This document shows, piece by piece, positions 1 through 8,191 of a stretch of 46,254 nucleotides of DNA. The position numbers and the translations under genes were made by a program. Each line of letters begins with the position of its first letter. Positions within the stretch are counted from its first letter, which is position 1. The notes beneath the pieces are model-generated. The model ran no database searches and was not told the origin of the DNA. It saw nothing but the letters and a program-made list of their open reading frames with translations. This stretch comes from an uncultured Lachnospiraceae bacterium (GTDB lineage: Bacteria > Bacillota > Clostridia > Lachnospirales > Lachnospiraceae), in assembly GCA_910578475.1 (NCBI GenBank), contig CAJTRK010000027.1:1-46254 (forward strand), read 5' to 3'.

Positions 1-72
1 ACCCGTTAAGAGAGTTTATTTTGTCGTACTCTTGTCGTACCATACTGTCTTTAAGTCCGCAAACCCTTGATT

Positions 73-1584
73 TTACTGGTCTTTTCCGCCAAGCGTTTTC
101 ATCGTCGGGAACAGCAATACGTCTCTGATTGCCGGCGAATTGGTCAACAGCATAACCAGTCTGTCGATGCCGTAGCCGATGCCTCCAGTCGGCGGCATAC
201 CGATATCGAGTGCATTCAAAAAGTCATCGTCGGTATGATTCGCTTCTTCGTCACCTGCCGCAAACGCTTCTTCCTGCGCCCGGAAACGTTCCCGTTGGTC
301 GATAGGGTCATTCAGCTCTGAGTATGCGTTGCACATCTCACGACATGTAATGAAAAGCTCAAACCGCTCTACATAACCCGGCTTGTCCGGCTTTTTCTTG
401 GTCAGGGGAGAAATCTCTATGGGGTGGTCGGTAATAAAAGTCGGCTGCACCAGATGTTCCTCTACAAATTCTTCGAAGAACATATTCAGGATATCTCCTT
501 TTTTATGTCTTTCTTCATAATGAATGCCCTTTTCGTCCGCAATTTTCTTCGCCTCAGCCGTATCTTTGATTTCGTCAAAATCAACGCCTGCATATTTTTT
601 TACGGCCTCGGTCATCGTCATACGGGCAAACGGCTTTCCTAAGTCGATTTCCGCATCGCCGTACGGAATCAGCGTTGTGCCGCAGACTTCTTTCGCCACA
701 TGGCGGAACATATTCTCCGTCAGTTCCATCATGCCGTTATAATCCGTATATGCCTGATACAGCTCCATCAGGGTAAACTCCGGGTTATGTCTCGTATCCA
801 GACCTTCGTTCCGGAAAACACGGCCGATTTCATAAACCCTTTCCATGCCGCCCACAATCAGTCTTTTCAGGTAGAGCTCCAGGGAAATGCGCAGCTTTAC
901 GTCTTCGTCCAGCGCATTATAGTGTGTCTCGAAAGGCCTTGCCGCCGCACCGCCCGCATTGGAGACGAGCATCGGCGTTTCCACTTCCAGAAATCCCTGT
1001 CCGTCCAGATAACGTCTGATAGAACTGATGATTTTGGAACGCATGACAAACGTCTTTTTTACTTCCTGATTCATAATCAAATCCGTGTACCGCTGACGGT
1101 AACGAATATCGGTATTGACAAGTCCGTGAAATTTCTCGGGCAGAATCTGTAAACTCTTGGAAAGCAAAATGACCTTCGCGGCATGAATCGACATTTCACC
1201 GGTTTTCGTCTTAAAAACCTCGCCTTCGATGCCGACGATATCGCCCACGTCATATTTTTTGAAATCGGCATAAGATTCTTCTCCGATGCTGTCCCGCGCT
1301 ACATAGGTCTGGATATCCCCCTGCAAATCCTGTACATTGCAAAAAGATGCCTTCCCCATCACACGTTTGGACATAACGCGTCCCGCGATGGATACGGTTT
1401 TTCCTTCCAGCGCATCAAAATTATCTTTGATTTCCTGACTGTGATGTGTCACATCATATTTGGTAATGGCAAAAGGGTCTTTGCCGCTTTCCTGCAAGGC
1501 AGCGAGTTTCTCACGTCTTACTTTCAAAAGCTGATTGATATCCTGCGTCTGCTGCCCGTTTTCCTGATTCCGTTGTTCTGCCAT
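73..1584 (-). CDS. lysS: Lysyl-tRNA synthetase, class II
   Basis: Charges tRNA-Lys with lysine in the cytosol. The 503-residue protein has the N-terminal OB-fold anticodon-binding domain (SIAGRVMSKR region) and the class II catalytic core: motif 2 near RVFRNEGLDTRHNPEFT and motif 3 GIGYGIDRLVMLLT close to the C-terminus. Length is normal for bacterial LysS. A GTG four codons upstream (1596) is in frame, but the AAAGGC ribosome binding site overlaps that GTG and lies about 12 bases before the ATG at 1584, so the ATG is chosen. It follows greA by 54 bases, the usual greA-lysS pairing of Firmicutes, and is probably co-transcribed with it. No T-box leader is present. Confidence 0.97.
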   Translation of the reverse strand: MAEQRNQENGQQTQDINQLLKVRREKLAALQESGKDPFAITKYDVTHHSQEIKDNFDALEGKTVSIAGRVMSKRVMGKASFCNVQDLQGDIQTYVARDSIGEESYADFKKYDVGDIVGIEGEVFKTKTGEMSIHAAKVILLSKSLQILPEKFHGLVNTDIRYRQRYTDLIMNQEVKKTFVMRSKIISSIRRYLDGQGFLEVETPMLVSNAGGAAARPFETHYNALDEDVKLRISLELYLKRLIVGGMERVYEIGRVFRNEGLDTRHNPEFTLMELYQAYTDYNGMMELTENMFRHVAKEVCGTTLIPYGDAEIDLGKPFARMTMTEAVKKYAGVDFDEIKDTAEAKKIADEKGIHYEERHKKGDILNMFFEEFVEEHLVQPTFITDHPIEISPLTKKKPDKPGYVERFELFITCREMCNAYSELNDPIDQRERFRAQEEAFAAGDEEANHTDDDFLNALDIGMPPTGGIGYGIDRLVMLLTNSPAIRDVLLFPTMKTLGGKDQ

Positions 1585-1638
1585 TCTGCTAACCACGCCT
1601 TTCTCTCAATGAACGAACTTTTCTTTTTCCTTCTTTTG

Positions 1639-2121
1639 TTAATTGGACCGCTGGATTTCCAACACCTTATATCGCAGCATGCCCGCCTGTGTCTCAACTT
1701 CCACAACGTCGCCGATTTTGCTCCCAATCAGGGCTTTTCCTACCGGAGATTCATTGGAAATTTTTCCTTTCAGGCTGTTCGCCTCGGTGGAACCAACGAT
1801 TTTATATTCCAGTTCTTCCTCATATTCCATATCAAGAATCGTTACCTGGCATCCGATGTTGATTTTATCCAAATCCACTTCATCTTCCACAACGACTTCC
1901 GCATTTTTTAAGATTTTTTCCAGTTCTTCGATTCTTGCTTCGATATCCCGCTGTTCGTCTTTCGCCGCATCGTATTCCGCATTTTCAGACAAGTCGCCCT
2001 GTTCTCTCGCTTCTTTGATTTTCTGCGCGACTTCCTGACGTTTAACCACTTTCAGTTCATGCAGCTCATCCTCATATTTTCTAAGCCCCTCATAGGTTAA
2101 AATATTCTTTTTTTCTTCCAT
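1639..2121 (-). CDS. greA: Transcription elongation factor GreA
   Basis: Rescues backtracked RNA polymerase by stimulating cleavage of the RNA 3' end through the secondary channel. The 160 residues fit the family. The N-terminal coiled coil carries the acidic tip motif GDLSENAEYDAA (about residues 41-52), followed by a C-terminal FKBP-like domain with VGKALIGSKIGD. The ribosome binding site GGAAAGGG lies about 10 bases before the ATG. It heads the greA-lysS pair. No obvious sigma-A promoter is seen in the 68 bases upstream, so transcription may come from the preceding genes. Confidence 0.97.
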   Translation of the reverse strand: MEEKKNILTYEGLRKYEDELHELKVVKRQEVAQKIKEAREQGDLSENAEYDAAKDEQRDIEARIEELEKILKNAEVVVEDEVDLDKINIGCQVTILDMEYEEELEYKIVGSTEANSLKGKISNESPVGKALIGSKIGDVVEVETQAGMLRYKVLEIQRSN

Positions 2122-2189
2122 GACGACACGCCCTTTCCTGTCTCTGCTTTGTTCTTTTTTCTGTTGTTTTCAGAGAATCTCTGATTAAC

Positions 2190-3071
2190 TCATTTATCAT
2201 AACCACTTTTTACCACAGTGTCAAGGTATTTCCGGGGAGACTGATAGAAAATTCCCCTGTATTTTCTTCTGAATAACGCTTCTTTTTCTTCCGACGATGC
2301 AATGTCCAGATAAACGCCTCCGCTTTTCAGCATATAAAACGGCATGCTTCCGGAATAACCATAGTCCAGAAAAAGCGTCCGGCTCTGTCCATTCGGCCGG
2401 CAATACTTATCATACCGGATTTCCGTACCGCCGATTACCTGACAGACCAGACCGTATTCATAATAGAGTTCGTCCGTATATTCCCGAATCACTTCTTTCA
2501 GTTGTTCCGTTTCCGCAGTTCCGCTCGTATGAAACGGCCAAACACGTTCTTCTTCCCGGATGTCTTCCCCGCTTCCCCGCATCTCTTCCGCCTCATAAAA
2601 AACCGTAAGCGCATTCACCCGCGGCAGATAGGGCCGTATCATTTCCGCGAAATGCCGTATCTGTTCTTCCGGGAAAAAAAGCCTGCCTGCCAGAAGCACG
2701 ACCGATTCGGGACCGTCTTTTATGTTTTGGACAGGAAACTGCTCCCGCAGGATTTTCTCCGCAAACGAAAGGCATATGGAAAGAAAAGTATCGTTTTGAC
2801 TGAAAAACTGCATGCCGGGCTGTATCAGTATCCTGACATTTCCTGCATACAGCGGATGCTTTTCCGCACTTTCCTGCATTACCCGAAGCAATTTTTCTTT
2901 TTTCCAGCCCTTTTGCAGTAAAGGAATTAAAAACGTGACAACTCTCATCCCGTCTTTTTCCGCAACAAAAGATTCCAGGCTGATTTTCTGCCAGAAACGC
3001 TTTTTTAAAAATTGTTGAGATTCCGTTACCGTTTCTTCCGTAACATAATAAAATATTGTTTCGTTTCCCAT
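2190..3071 (-). CDS. Conserved-looking protein of unknown function, 293 residues
   Basis: I do not recognise the family. The protein is soluble: no signal peptide, and one modestly hydrophobic strand near residues 122-131 (SVVLLAGRLF) typical of a buried beta strand. It is rich in aromatic and acidic residues and ends with a segment (GYSGSMPFYMLKSGGVYLDI, then RGIFYQSPRKYLDTVVKSGY) that looks like a folded domain. It starts 13 bases after the dusB stop and is followed by greA, so it sits in the housekeeping run dusB-this-greA-lysS. Base composition matches its neighbours. It is probably a Lachnospiraceae-conserved gene, but no function can be read from the sequence. Confidence 0.75.
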   Translation of the reverse strand: MGNETIFYYVTEETVTESQQFLKKRFWQKISLESFVAEKDGMRVVTFLIPLLQKGWKKEKLLRVMQESAEKHPLYAGNVRILIQPGMQFFSQNDTFLSICLSFAEKILREQFPVQNIKDGPESVVLLAGRLFFPEEQIRHFAEMIRPYLPRVNALTVFYEAEEMRGSGEDIREEERVWPFHTSGTAETEQLKEVIREYTDELYYEYGLVCQVIGGTEIRYDKYCRPNGQSRTLFLDYGYSGSMPFYMLKSGGVYLDIASSEEKEALFRRKYRGIFYQSPRKYLDTVVKSGYDK

Positions 3072-3084
3072 ATGAGAATATACG

Positions 3085-4035
3085 CTACATCTGTCCGATT
3101 AATTCCTCCAGCGCCGCAAAATTTTCGACCGTATTTACCTGTTCTCTGAGTCTTGCGGAATGCGGCATTCCGGCGGTATACCAGGAGACATGTTTGCGCA
3201 TCTCACGAACGCCCGTATACTCGCCTTTATACTGTAACTGCAGCCTCGCATGGCGCAGCATCATTTCCCGGCATTCTGCGTTCGTTTTCGGAGGAAGCAT
3301 CGTACCGTCCTTCAAATAAGCGTTGATTTCCCGAAAAATCCACGGATTTCCTCTGGCCGCACGGCCGACCATGACGCCGTCGCATCCGGTCTGCCGAAGC
3401 AGATTTTCCGCGCTTTTGCCGTCCGTAACGTCCCCGTTGCCGATGACCGGAATCGAAACGGCTTCTTTCACTTTCGCAATGATTTCCCAGTCCGCCTGTC
3501 CCGCATAAAACTGTTCCCGCGTCCTGCCATGCACCGTAACTGCTGCCGCCCCGGCATCTTCGACTACTTTAGCCATTTCCACCGCGTTGATATGGTCTTT
3601 GTCGAAGCCGCTCCGGATTTTCACCGTAACCGGCTTTTCGATGGAACGAACAATTACGGAAACGATTTCTCCCGCCAGCTTCGGATTCTTCATCAGCGCG
3701 GAGCCTTCCCCGTTATTGACGATTTTCGGCACGGGGCATCCCATATTAATATCCAGAATGGAAAAAGGACGTTCTTCGAGCCGTTTTGCGATTTCGCTCA
3801 TGATGCCGGGGTCGGAACCGAACATCTGTAAAGATACCGTTCCTTCTCCGGGGTGAATTTCCAACAGCGACTCCGTATTTTTGTTTTTATATAAGACCGC
3901 TTTGGCGCTTATCATCTCCATACAGACGAGCCCCGCCCCCTGTTCTTTGCATAACAGACGAAAAGGCAGGTCTGTCACGCCTGCCATCGGAGCCAGTATA
4001 ATAGGATTGTCTAATGTCACATTACCGATTTTCAT
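3085..4035 (-). CDS. dusB: tRNA-dihydrouridine synthase DusB
   Basis: FMN-dependent reductase that converts specific uridines in tRNA to dihydrouridine. The 316-residue TIM-barrel protein begins NPIILAPMAGVTDLPFR and carries the catalytic cysteine in NMGCPVPKI (about residue 100). It also has TVHGRTREQFYAGQADW and the FMN phosphate-binding segment GVMVGRAARGNPWIF, followed by a helical C-terminal domain. Length and motifs are typical of DusB. It lies 41 bases after the DUF6145-like gene and 13 bases before the 293-residue gene, consistent with one operon. Confidence 0.95.
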   Translation of the reverse strand: MKIGNVTLDNPIILAPMAGVTDLPFRLLCKEQGAGLVCMEMISAKAVLYKNKNTESLLEIHPGEGTVSLQMFGSDPGIMSEIAKRLEERPFSILDINMGCPVPKIVNNGEGSALMKNPKLAGEIVSVIVRSIEKPVTVKIRSGFDKDHINAVEMAKVVEDAGAAAVTVHGRTREQFYAGQADWEIIAKVKEAVSIPVIGNGDVTDGKSAENLLRQTGCDGVMVGRAARGNPWIFREINAYLKDGTMLPPKTNAECREMMLRHARLQLQYKGEYTGVREMRKHVSWYTAGMPHSARLREQVNTVENFAALEELIGQM

Positions 4036-4076
4036 TTCCGTTCATACACCTTTTGTCTGCTCTAGCAGACACTGTT

Positions 4077-4412
4077 TTAGAATGTAATCTTTTCTTTTAA
4101 AACAAAGACCCTGTAATACAGACTCAGGGATTCCAGCATTTCCTGTCTGTTCCGGCGGATTTCCCGAATCATCAGGCCGCTGCTGATTTCATCATAGAGG
4201 AAATCATCTTCTTCGGCGTTGGTCTCTAAAGAAATGCTTCCATCCTCTTCGAACACAATCGTAAAGATGCCGCCGACTTCCTCCGTAAAAAGAACACAGA
4301 TGACGTGCAGTTCTTCTTTGATGGAATCCGGAATCGCCGCAAACCGCTGGTTAAAATAATATTTCTGCTCATAAGCATTTGCGCCGCAGAGTACGATGCG
4401 TTCACCTTCCAT
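4077..4412 (-). CDS. Small conserved protein, DUF6145-like
   Basis: A 111-residue acidic cytosolic protein starting MEGERIVLCGANAYEQKYYFN. The ATG at 4412 is preceded by AAAGGAGGCGG and is clearly the start; the longer reading frame upstream runs through that ribosome binding site. No membrane segment or catalytic motif is visible. The start resembles a small uncharacterised Lachnospiraceae family I recall as DUF6145, but this is from memory and unverified. It begins 19 bases after the birA stop and precedes dusB, so it is part of the birA-dusB run. Confidence 0.75.
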   Translation of the reverse strand: MEGERIVLCGANAYEQKYYFNQRFAAIPDSIKEELHVICVLFTEEVGGIFTIVFEEDGSISLETNAEEDDFLYDEISSGLMIREIRRNRQEMLESLSLYYRVFVLKEKITF

Positions 4413-4431
4413 GAAACCGCCTCCTTTTCCC

Positions 4432-5442
4432 TTAAATATATCCGTACAGCCCTCTGACAGATACTTCTCCCGCATAGACCGTCTTCATTTCACCGTCTTC
4501 TTTTTCTACGAGAAGTTCCCCCGTAGTGCTGATGCCTCTGGCAACTCCCGTATAACTGCCTTTCGGGTCCAGCACATTGACTTCCATATTCAGATTCAGC
4601 AAATATCTGCCGTATGCCTCAATAAGCAGGCGCAGGTCAAGGGTTGTGACAAAAGTGTCATAATTTTTTTCAAAACGTTCGAGAACGCGTTCCAGAAGTT
4701 CCGCTCTCGAAAAAGGGGTTCCCGCTTCTATTCTGAGCGAAGTCGCCGTCTCTCTGATTTCTTCCGGGAACTCTTCCGGCGCGCCGTTATTAACATTGAT
4801 GCCGACGCCAATGACCACATGCCGGATATAATCTGTTTCCACATTCAGCTCCGTCAAGATGCCGCATACTTTCTTTTTGTTGACAACGACATCGTTGGGC
4901 CACTTGATTCCCGCCTGCAGCCCCGTTGCCTCCGTTATTGCCTCCGCCACGCTGAGCGCCATGACGAGTGTGAGCATGGAGGCCTTATCCGGCGCAAAAT
5001 CCGGTTTCAGCATAATTGTCATATAGATAGCGCTCCCCGGCGGCGATTCCCAGTACTTCCCGCGTCTTCCTCTTCCGGCATTCTGTTTCTCCGCTATCAC
5101 CGTCGTTCCGTGCGGTTCTCCTTCTTCCGCATAGCGCTTTGCATCGATATTGGTGGAACCCGTTTCCTCCAGATAAAATAACTGCTGTCCGGCCCACTTC
5201 GTTTTCAGCCTGCTTAAAACTTCACTTCTGGAAAGCACGTCGGGGCTCTCCAAAAGACGATAGCCTTTATGGGAAACGGCTTCTATCCGATAGCCTTCTT
5301 CTTTCAGCTGATTAATTGCTTTCCAGACCGCCGTCCGGGAAACGCCGAACTGGTCGCATAGCTGCTGTCCCGATACATAATCCCGGCTGTTCCGAAGTAA
5401 TGTAAGAATATCCGATTTATCTGTTTTCACATTAATAACCAT
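4432..5442 (-). CDS. birA: Bifunctional biotin-protein ligase / biotin operon repressor BirA
   Basis: Activates biotin as biotinyl-AMP, attaches it to carboxylase carrier domains, and with its DNA-binding domain can repress biotin genes. The N-terminal winged helix (about residues 5-65, with QLCDQFGVSRTAVWKAI) is present, so this is the regulatory group II type. The ligase domain has the adenylate-binding GRGRRGKYWESP and KWPNDVVV motifs, and a C-terminal SH3-like domain follows (GVARGISTTGELLVE). The start is uncertain: GGGAAAGG is only one base from the ATG at 5442 and about 13 bases from a GTG at 5430. It follows argF by 16 bases. Confidence 0.94.
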   Translation of the reverse strand: MVINVKTDKSDILTLLRNSRDYVSGQQLCDQFGVSRTAVWKAINQLKEEGYRIEAVSHKGYRLLESPDVLSRSEVLSRLKTKWAGQQLFYLEETGSTNIDAKRYAEEGEPHGTTVIAEKQNAGRGRRGKYWESPPGSAIYMTIMLKPDFAPDKASMLTLVMALSVAEAITEATGLQAGIKWPNDVVVNKKKVCGILTELNVETDYIRHVVIGVGINVNNGAPEEFPEEIRETATSLRIEAGTPFSRAELLERVLERFEKNYDTFVTTLDLRLLIEAYGRYLLNLNMEVNVLDPKGSYTGVARGISTTGELLVEKEDGEMKTVYAGEVSVRGLYGYI

Positions 5443-5458
5443 GCCTTTCCCGCACACC

Positions 5459-6460
5459 CTAATCCGGCATACCAACCGTTACCGCCATTACGGCTTTAAT
5501 CGTGTGCATACGATTCTCCGCTTCATCAAACACGATGGACCACGGCGATTCAAATACTTCGTCGGTCACTTCCATCTCCTGAATGCCGAATTTTTCGCTG
5601 ACTTCTTTTCCTGTCTTTGTATTCAAATCGTGAAAAGCAGGAAGACAGTGCATGAATACCGCTTTTTCTCCGGCATTTTCCATCACCTTCCGGTTGACCT
5701 GATAAGGCTTTAAGTCATGAATGCGGCTCGTCCAGACCTCGTCCGGCTCTCCCATGGATACCCAGACGTCGGTATAGATAACATCCACATTTTTTGTGCC
5801 CTCTTCCACGCTTTCCGTCAGCCTGATGCTGCCGCCTGTCTGCGCCGCAATTTTCTCACATTCCGCCACAAGCGGTTCTTCCGGGAAATACGCTTTGGTC
5901 GTGCAGGCGGTAAAGTGCATGCCCATCTTCGCACAGGCTGCCATCAAAGAATTTCCCATATTATAACGGGCATCGCCCATATAAGTCAGTTTTATGCCCT
6001 GCAGATGCCCGAAATGTTCCCGAATCGTCAGCAAATCCGCAAGCATCTGGGTCGGGTGAAACTCATTGGTCAGGCCGTTCCACACGGGCACACCCGCGTA
6101 CTGCGCCAGTTCTTCCACAATCTTCTGTTCAAATCCACGATATTCAATTCCCTCATACATGCGGCCAAGCACCCTCGCCGTATCGGCAATGCTCTCCTTT
6201 TTGCCGATTTGGGAACCTGCCGGGTCCAGATAAGTCGTCCCCATTCCCAAATCATGCGCCGCCACCTCAAAAGCGCAGCGGGTCCGTGTACTCGTTTTTT
6301 CAAAAATCAGGGCAACGTTCTTTCCCCTGCAAAAATCGACCGGGATTCCCTTTTTCTTTTTTTCTTTCAAATCCGCCGCCACATCCAGCATATAAGTAAT
6401 TTCTTCCGGCGTAAAATCCAGTATCTTCAAAAAGTTTCTTCCTTTTAAATTGATTCCCAT
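5459..6460 (-). CDS. argF: Ornithine carbamoyltransferase
   Basis: Makes citrulline from ornithine and carbamoyl phosphate (arginine synthesis; also works in reverse in the deiminase pathway). The 333-residue protein has the carbamoyl-phosphate motif STRTRC (about residues 57-62), HPTQ near residue 133, the ornithine loop SMG and the catalytic HCLP motif (MHCLPAFHDL). GGGAGGA lies six bases before the ATG at 6460, which is preferred over the GTG at 6478. No arc genes are nearby, so the anabolic role is likelier but not proven. A TATACT-like -10 lies about 30 bases upstream without a good -35. It leads the argF-birA pair. Confidence 0.95.
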   Translation of the reverse strand: MGINLKGRNFLKILDFTPEEITYMLDVAADLKEKKKKGIPVDFCRGKNVALIFEKTSTRTRCAFEVAAHDLGMGTTYLDPAGSQIGKKESIADTARVLGRMYEGIEYRGFEQKIVEELAQYAGVPVWNGLTNEFHPTQMLADLLTIREHFGHLQGIKLTYMGDARYNMGNSLMAACAKMGMHFTACTTKAYFPEEPLVAECEKIAAQTGGSIRLTESVEEGTKNVDVIYTDVWVSMGEPDEVWTSRIHDLKPYQVNRKVMENAGEKAVFMHCLPAFHDLNTKTGKEVSEKFGIQEMEVTDEVFESPWSIVFDEAENRMHTIKAVMAVTVGMPD

Positions 6461-6508
6461 TCCATATCCTCCCGTCACTGTCTCGAAAATATTTTCAGTA
6501 TATCCCAG

Positions 6509-6538
6509 AATAGGACGGTTCTCAGGAACCGCCCTATT
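6509..6538 (-). terminator. Hairpin after the SPFH gene
   Basis: A 13-base-pair stem with a 4-base loop, AATAGGACGGTTC against GAACCGCCCTATT. The single non-Watson-Crick position is a G-U pair in the minus-strand RNA and an A-C mismatch in the plus-strand RNA, so the minus strand is the likely transcript. It sits 31 bases after the SPFH stop. There is no strong T-run, so it may act as a weak terminator or processing signal between the SPFH operon and argF. Confidence 0.6.
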
Positions 6539-6568
6539 ATATGTCCTGCTATGCAGTTATCGCTCCGC

Positions 6569-7492
6569 TCAATCCTTAAAAAGCTCTTTCGCGGATGCCG
6601 CAAGTCCTGCCATTCCCTGAATTTCCGAAGGAATGATAATCTTGGTTGCCTTGCCGTCCGCCGCCTTTTCGAAAGCTTCCAGACTCTTGATGCGCAGAAC
6701 TGCTTCGTCCGCTCCCGCTTCACGAATCATGCGAATACCGTCTGCAGTAGCCTGCTGTACTTTCAGAATTGCCGCCGCTTCACCTTCCGCCTCACGAATC
6801 ATCTTTTCTTTCTGCGCTTCCGCACGAAGGATTGCCGACTGTTTTTCCGCCTCCGCTTCCAGAATTGCGGATTCTTTCTTACCTTCCGCAACGAGTACGG
6901 TAGATTTCTTCTCACCTTCCGCACGCAGAATCGCCTCACGACGTTCACGCTCCGCTTTCATCTGTTTTTCCATCGCATCCTGAATGGCTGCCGGCGGAAT
7001 GATATTTTTCAGTTCGACTCTGTTGACCTTAATGCCCCAGGGGTCCGTTGCAATATCAAGAGACGCTCTCATCTTCGTATTAATGACTTCTCTGGAAGTC
7101 AGCGTCTGGTCGAGTTCCATCTCACCGATGATATTTCTCAGTGTTGTAGCCGTCAGATTTTCAATCGCCATAATCGGATTTTCCACGCCGTATGCGAACA
7201 GCTTGGGGTCCGTAATCTGATAAAATACGACCGTATCGATTCTCATCGTTACATTATCCTTTGTAATAACCGGCTGCGGCGCAAAGTCTACAACCTGCTC
7301 TTTCAAAATAACCCGCTTCGCCACCTTATCTACGAAAGGCATTTTAAAATGAATACCTACCGGCCATGTCTGCTGATAAGCGCCAAGACGTTCTACCACA
7401 TAAGCATATGCCTGCGGAACGATTTTGATACAGGACGCCAAAAGTGCAATCACTAAAATAAGCAATACAAAAACAAAATAAAGTCCAACCAT
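6569..7492 (-). CDS. SPFH/stomatin-family (band 7) membrane protein
   Basis: Scaffold protein of membrane microdomains (stomatin/QmcA/paraslipin group). It has one N-terminal membrane helix (residues 3-22), the SPFH domain (about 25-180, with VVERLGAYQQTWPVGIHFKMP and the PWGIKVNRVELKNI signature), then a long charged coiled coil with repeated AEGEKK/AEAEKQ units (about 190-260) and a small hydrophobic C-terminus. The 307-residue length is normal. It starts two bases after its NfeD partner; this pairing is the classic arrangement in which NfeD binds the SPFH oligomer. Confidence 0.94.
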   Translation of the reverse strand: MVGLYFVFVLLILVIALLASCIKIVPQAYAYVVERLGAYQQTWPVGIHFKMPFVDKVAKRVILKEQVVDFAPQPVITKDNVTMRIDTVVFYQITDPKLFAYGVENPIMAIENLTATTLRNIIGEMELDQTLTSREVINTKMRASLDIATDPWGIKVNRVELKNIIPPAAIQDAMEKQMKAERERREAILRAEGEKKSTVLVAEGKKESAILEAEAEKQSAILRAEAQKEKMIREAEGEAAAILKVQQATADGIRMIREAGADEAVLRIKSLEAFEKAADGKATKIIIPSEIQGMAGLAASAKELFKD

Positions 7493-7494
7493 AA

Positions 7495-7950
7495 TTAAAC
7501 CTCTTTTCTTTCTTCTACAATCAGTTTCACGCCATCGACACCAAGCACAGTCACAACGGTTCCCGCCGGCAATACTACGTTATGATAACTGCTCCTCGCG
7601 GACCATTCCATACCGCCTGTGTTTACCTGGCCGATACCCTCCAGATTATTGATTTCGCTGATGACAATCGCCTGTCTTCCAATCATGCTTTCTACATTGG
7701 TTCTAATTCTATCTCTGTTAAAATATTTGACAGCAACCGGTCTTGTAAAATACAGAAGGAGCCCGGAAACGATTAAGAATATCAAAATCTGCAACGCCAA
7801 CGGTGTCCTCGGTATGGAAATCAAAGCCGCCGCGAGTGCGCCTCCCGCAAACCAAATCGTCGTAAGTCCCATCGTAATCAGCTCGATGACTATTAATATC
7901 ACAAGAATCACAAGCCATACTACTGTCATATTTACATCCAACATCGCCAT
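7495..7950 (-). CDS. NfeD-family membrane protein (short form)
   Basis: Partner of the downstream SPFH protein. About 151 residues: two or three N-terminal membrane helices (roughly 8-66), then a C-terminal OB-fold (about 85-150) with the typical GIGQVNTGGMEWSA and LPAGTVVTVLGVDGVKLIV segments. It lacks the ClpP-like protease domain of long NfeD proteins, so it is the short type. ATG at 7950 is chosen because AAGGGG lies nine bases upstream; GTG 7953 or ATG 7944 are alternatives. Confidence 0.92.
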   Translation of the reverse strand: MAMLDVNMTVVWLVILVILIVIELITMGLTTIWFAGGALAAALISIPRTPLALQILIFLIVSGLLLYFTRPVAVKYFNRDRIRTNVESMIGRQAIVISEINNLEGIGQVNTGGMEWSARSSYHNVVLPAGTVVTVLGVDGVKLIVEERKEV

Positions 7951-7973
7951 CACCCTTCACCCCTTTCCTATTT

Positions 7974-8002
7974 ATATTACTATATTATCGGTATAGAAAC
8001 AA
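7974..8002 (-). promoter_or_regulatory. Candidate sigma-A promoter of nfeD-SPFH
   Basis: On the minus strand TTGTTT (7997-8002) and TAATAT (7974-7979) are separated by 17 bases. The match is moderate. The predicted start is about 17 bases before the nfeD ATG. Confidence 0.4.
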
Positions 8003-8014
8003 GGTTTTCCGACA

Positions 8015-8059
8015 GCTTTATAATATTTTTGCTTTATAATATTTTATTCTTATAAGAAT
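8015..8059. repeat. Tandem 16-base repeat plus 14-base palindrome upstream of nfeD
   Basis: GCTTTATAATATTTT occurs at 8015 and again at 8031, back to back with a period of 16 (15 of 16 bases identical). It is followed directly by the perfect palindrome ATTCTTATAAGAAT (8046-8059). The block lies just upstream of the candidate nfeD promoter and may be a regulator-binding region; no known consensus fits cleanly. Confidence 0.6.
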
Positions 8060-8120
8060 TATGAACAAAAAAAGAAGGACTATCCGTCGAAAGGTTTACA
8101 ACACGGTTTGGAATAATATG

Positions 8121-8172
8121 GAAAAACAAAATGCAGGCGGGCGTGTCTTCATAAGACATCCCTCAGCCTGCA
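8121..8172 (-). terminator. Rho-independent terminator of the SleB-like gene
   Basis: Minus-strand GCAGGCTGAGGG pairs across a short loop with the complementary GCCC/GCCTGC arm, an interrupted long stem (8133-8172). It is followed by ATTTTGTTTTT (8121-8132). It begins about 20 bases after the hydrolase stop. Confidence 0.85.
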
Positions 8173-8191
8173 TTCTTTTATCTTTTACCTT

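Noticed and set aside
1585..1638. Possible T-box leader for lysS or for argF
   Set aside because: No TGGNACCGCG-type T-box sequence on the minus strand near either gene; lysS follows greA by only 54 bases.
5459..6460. Catabolic ornithine carbamoyltransferase of an arginine deiminase operon
   Set aside because: No arcA, arcC or arcD genes are adjacent; the neighbour is birA. The possibility is not excluded, only unsupported.
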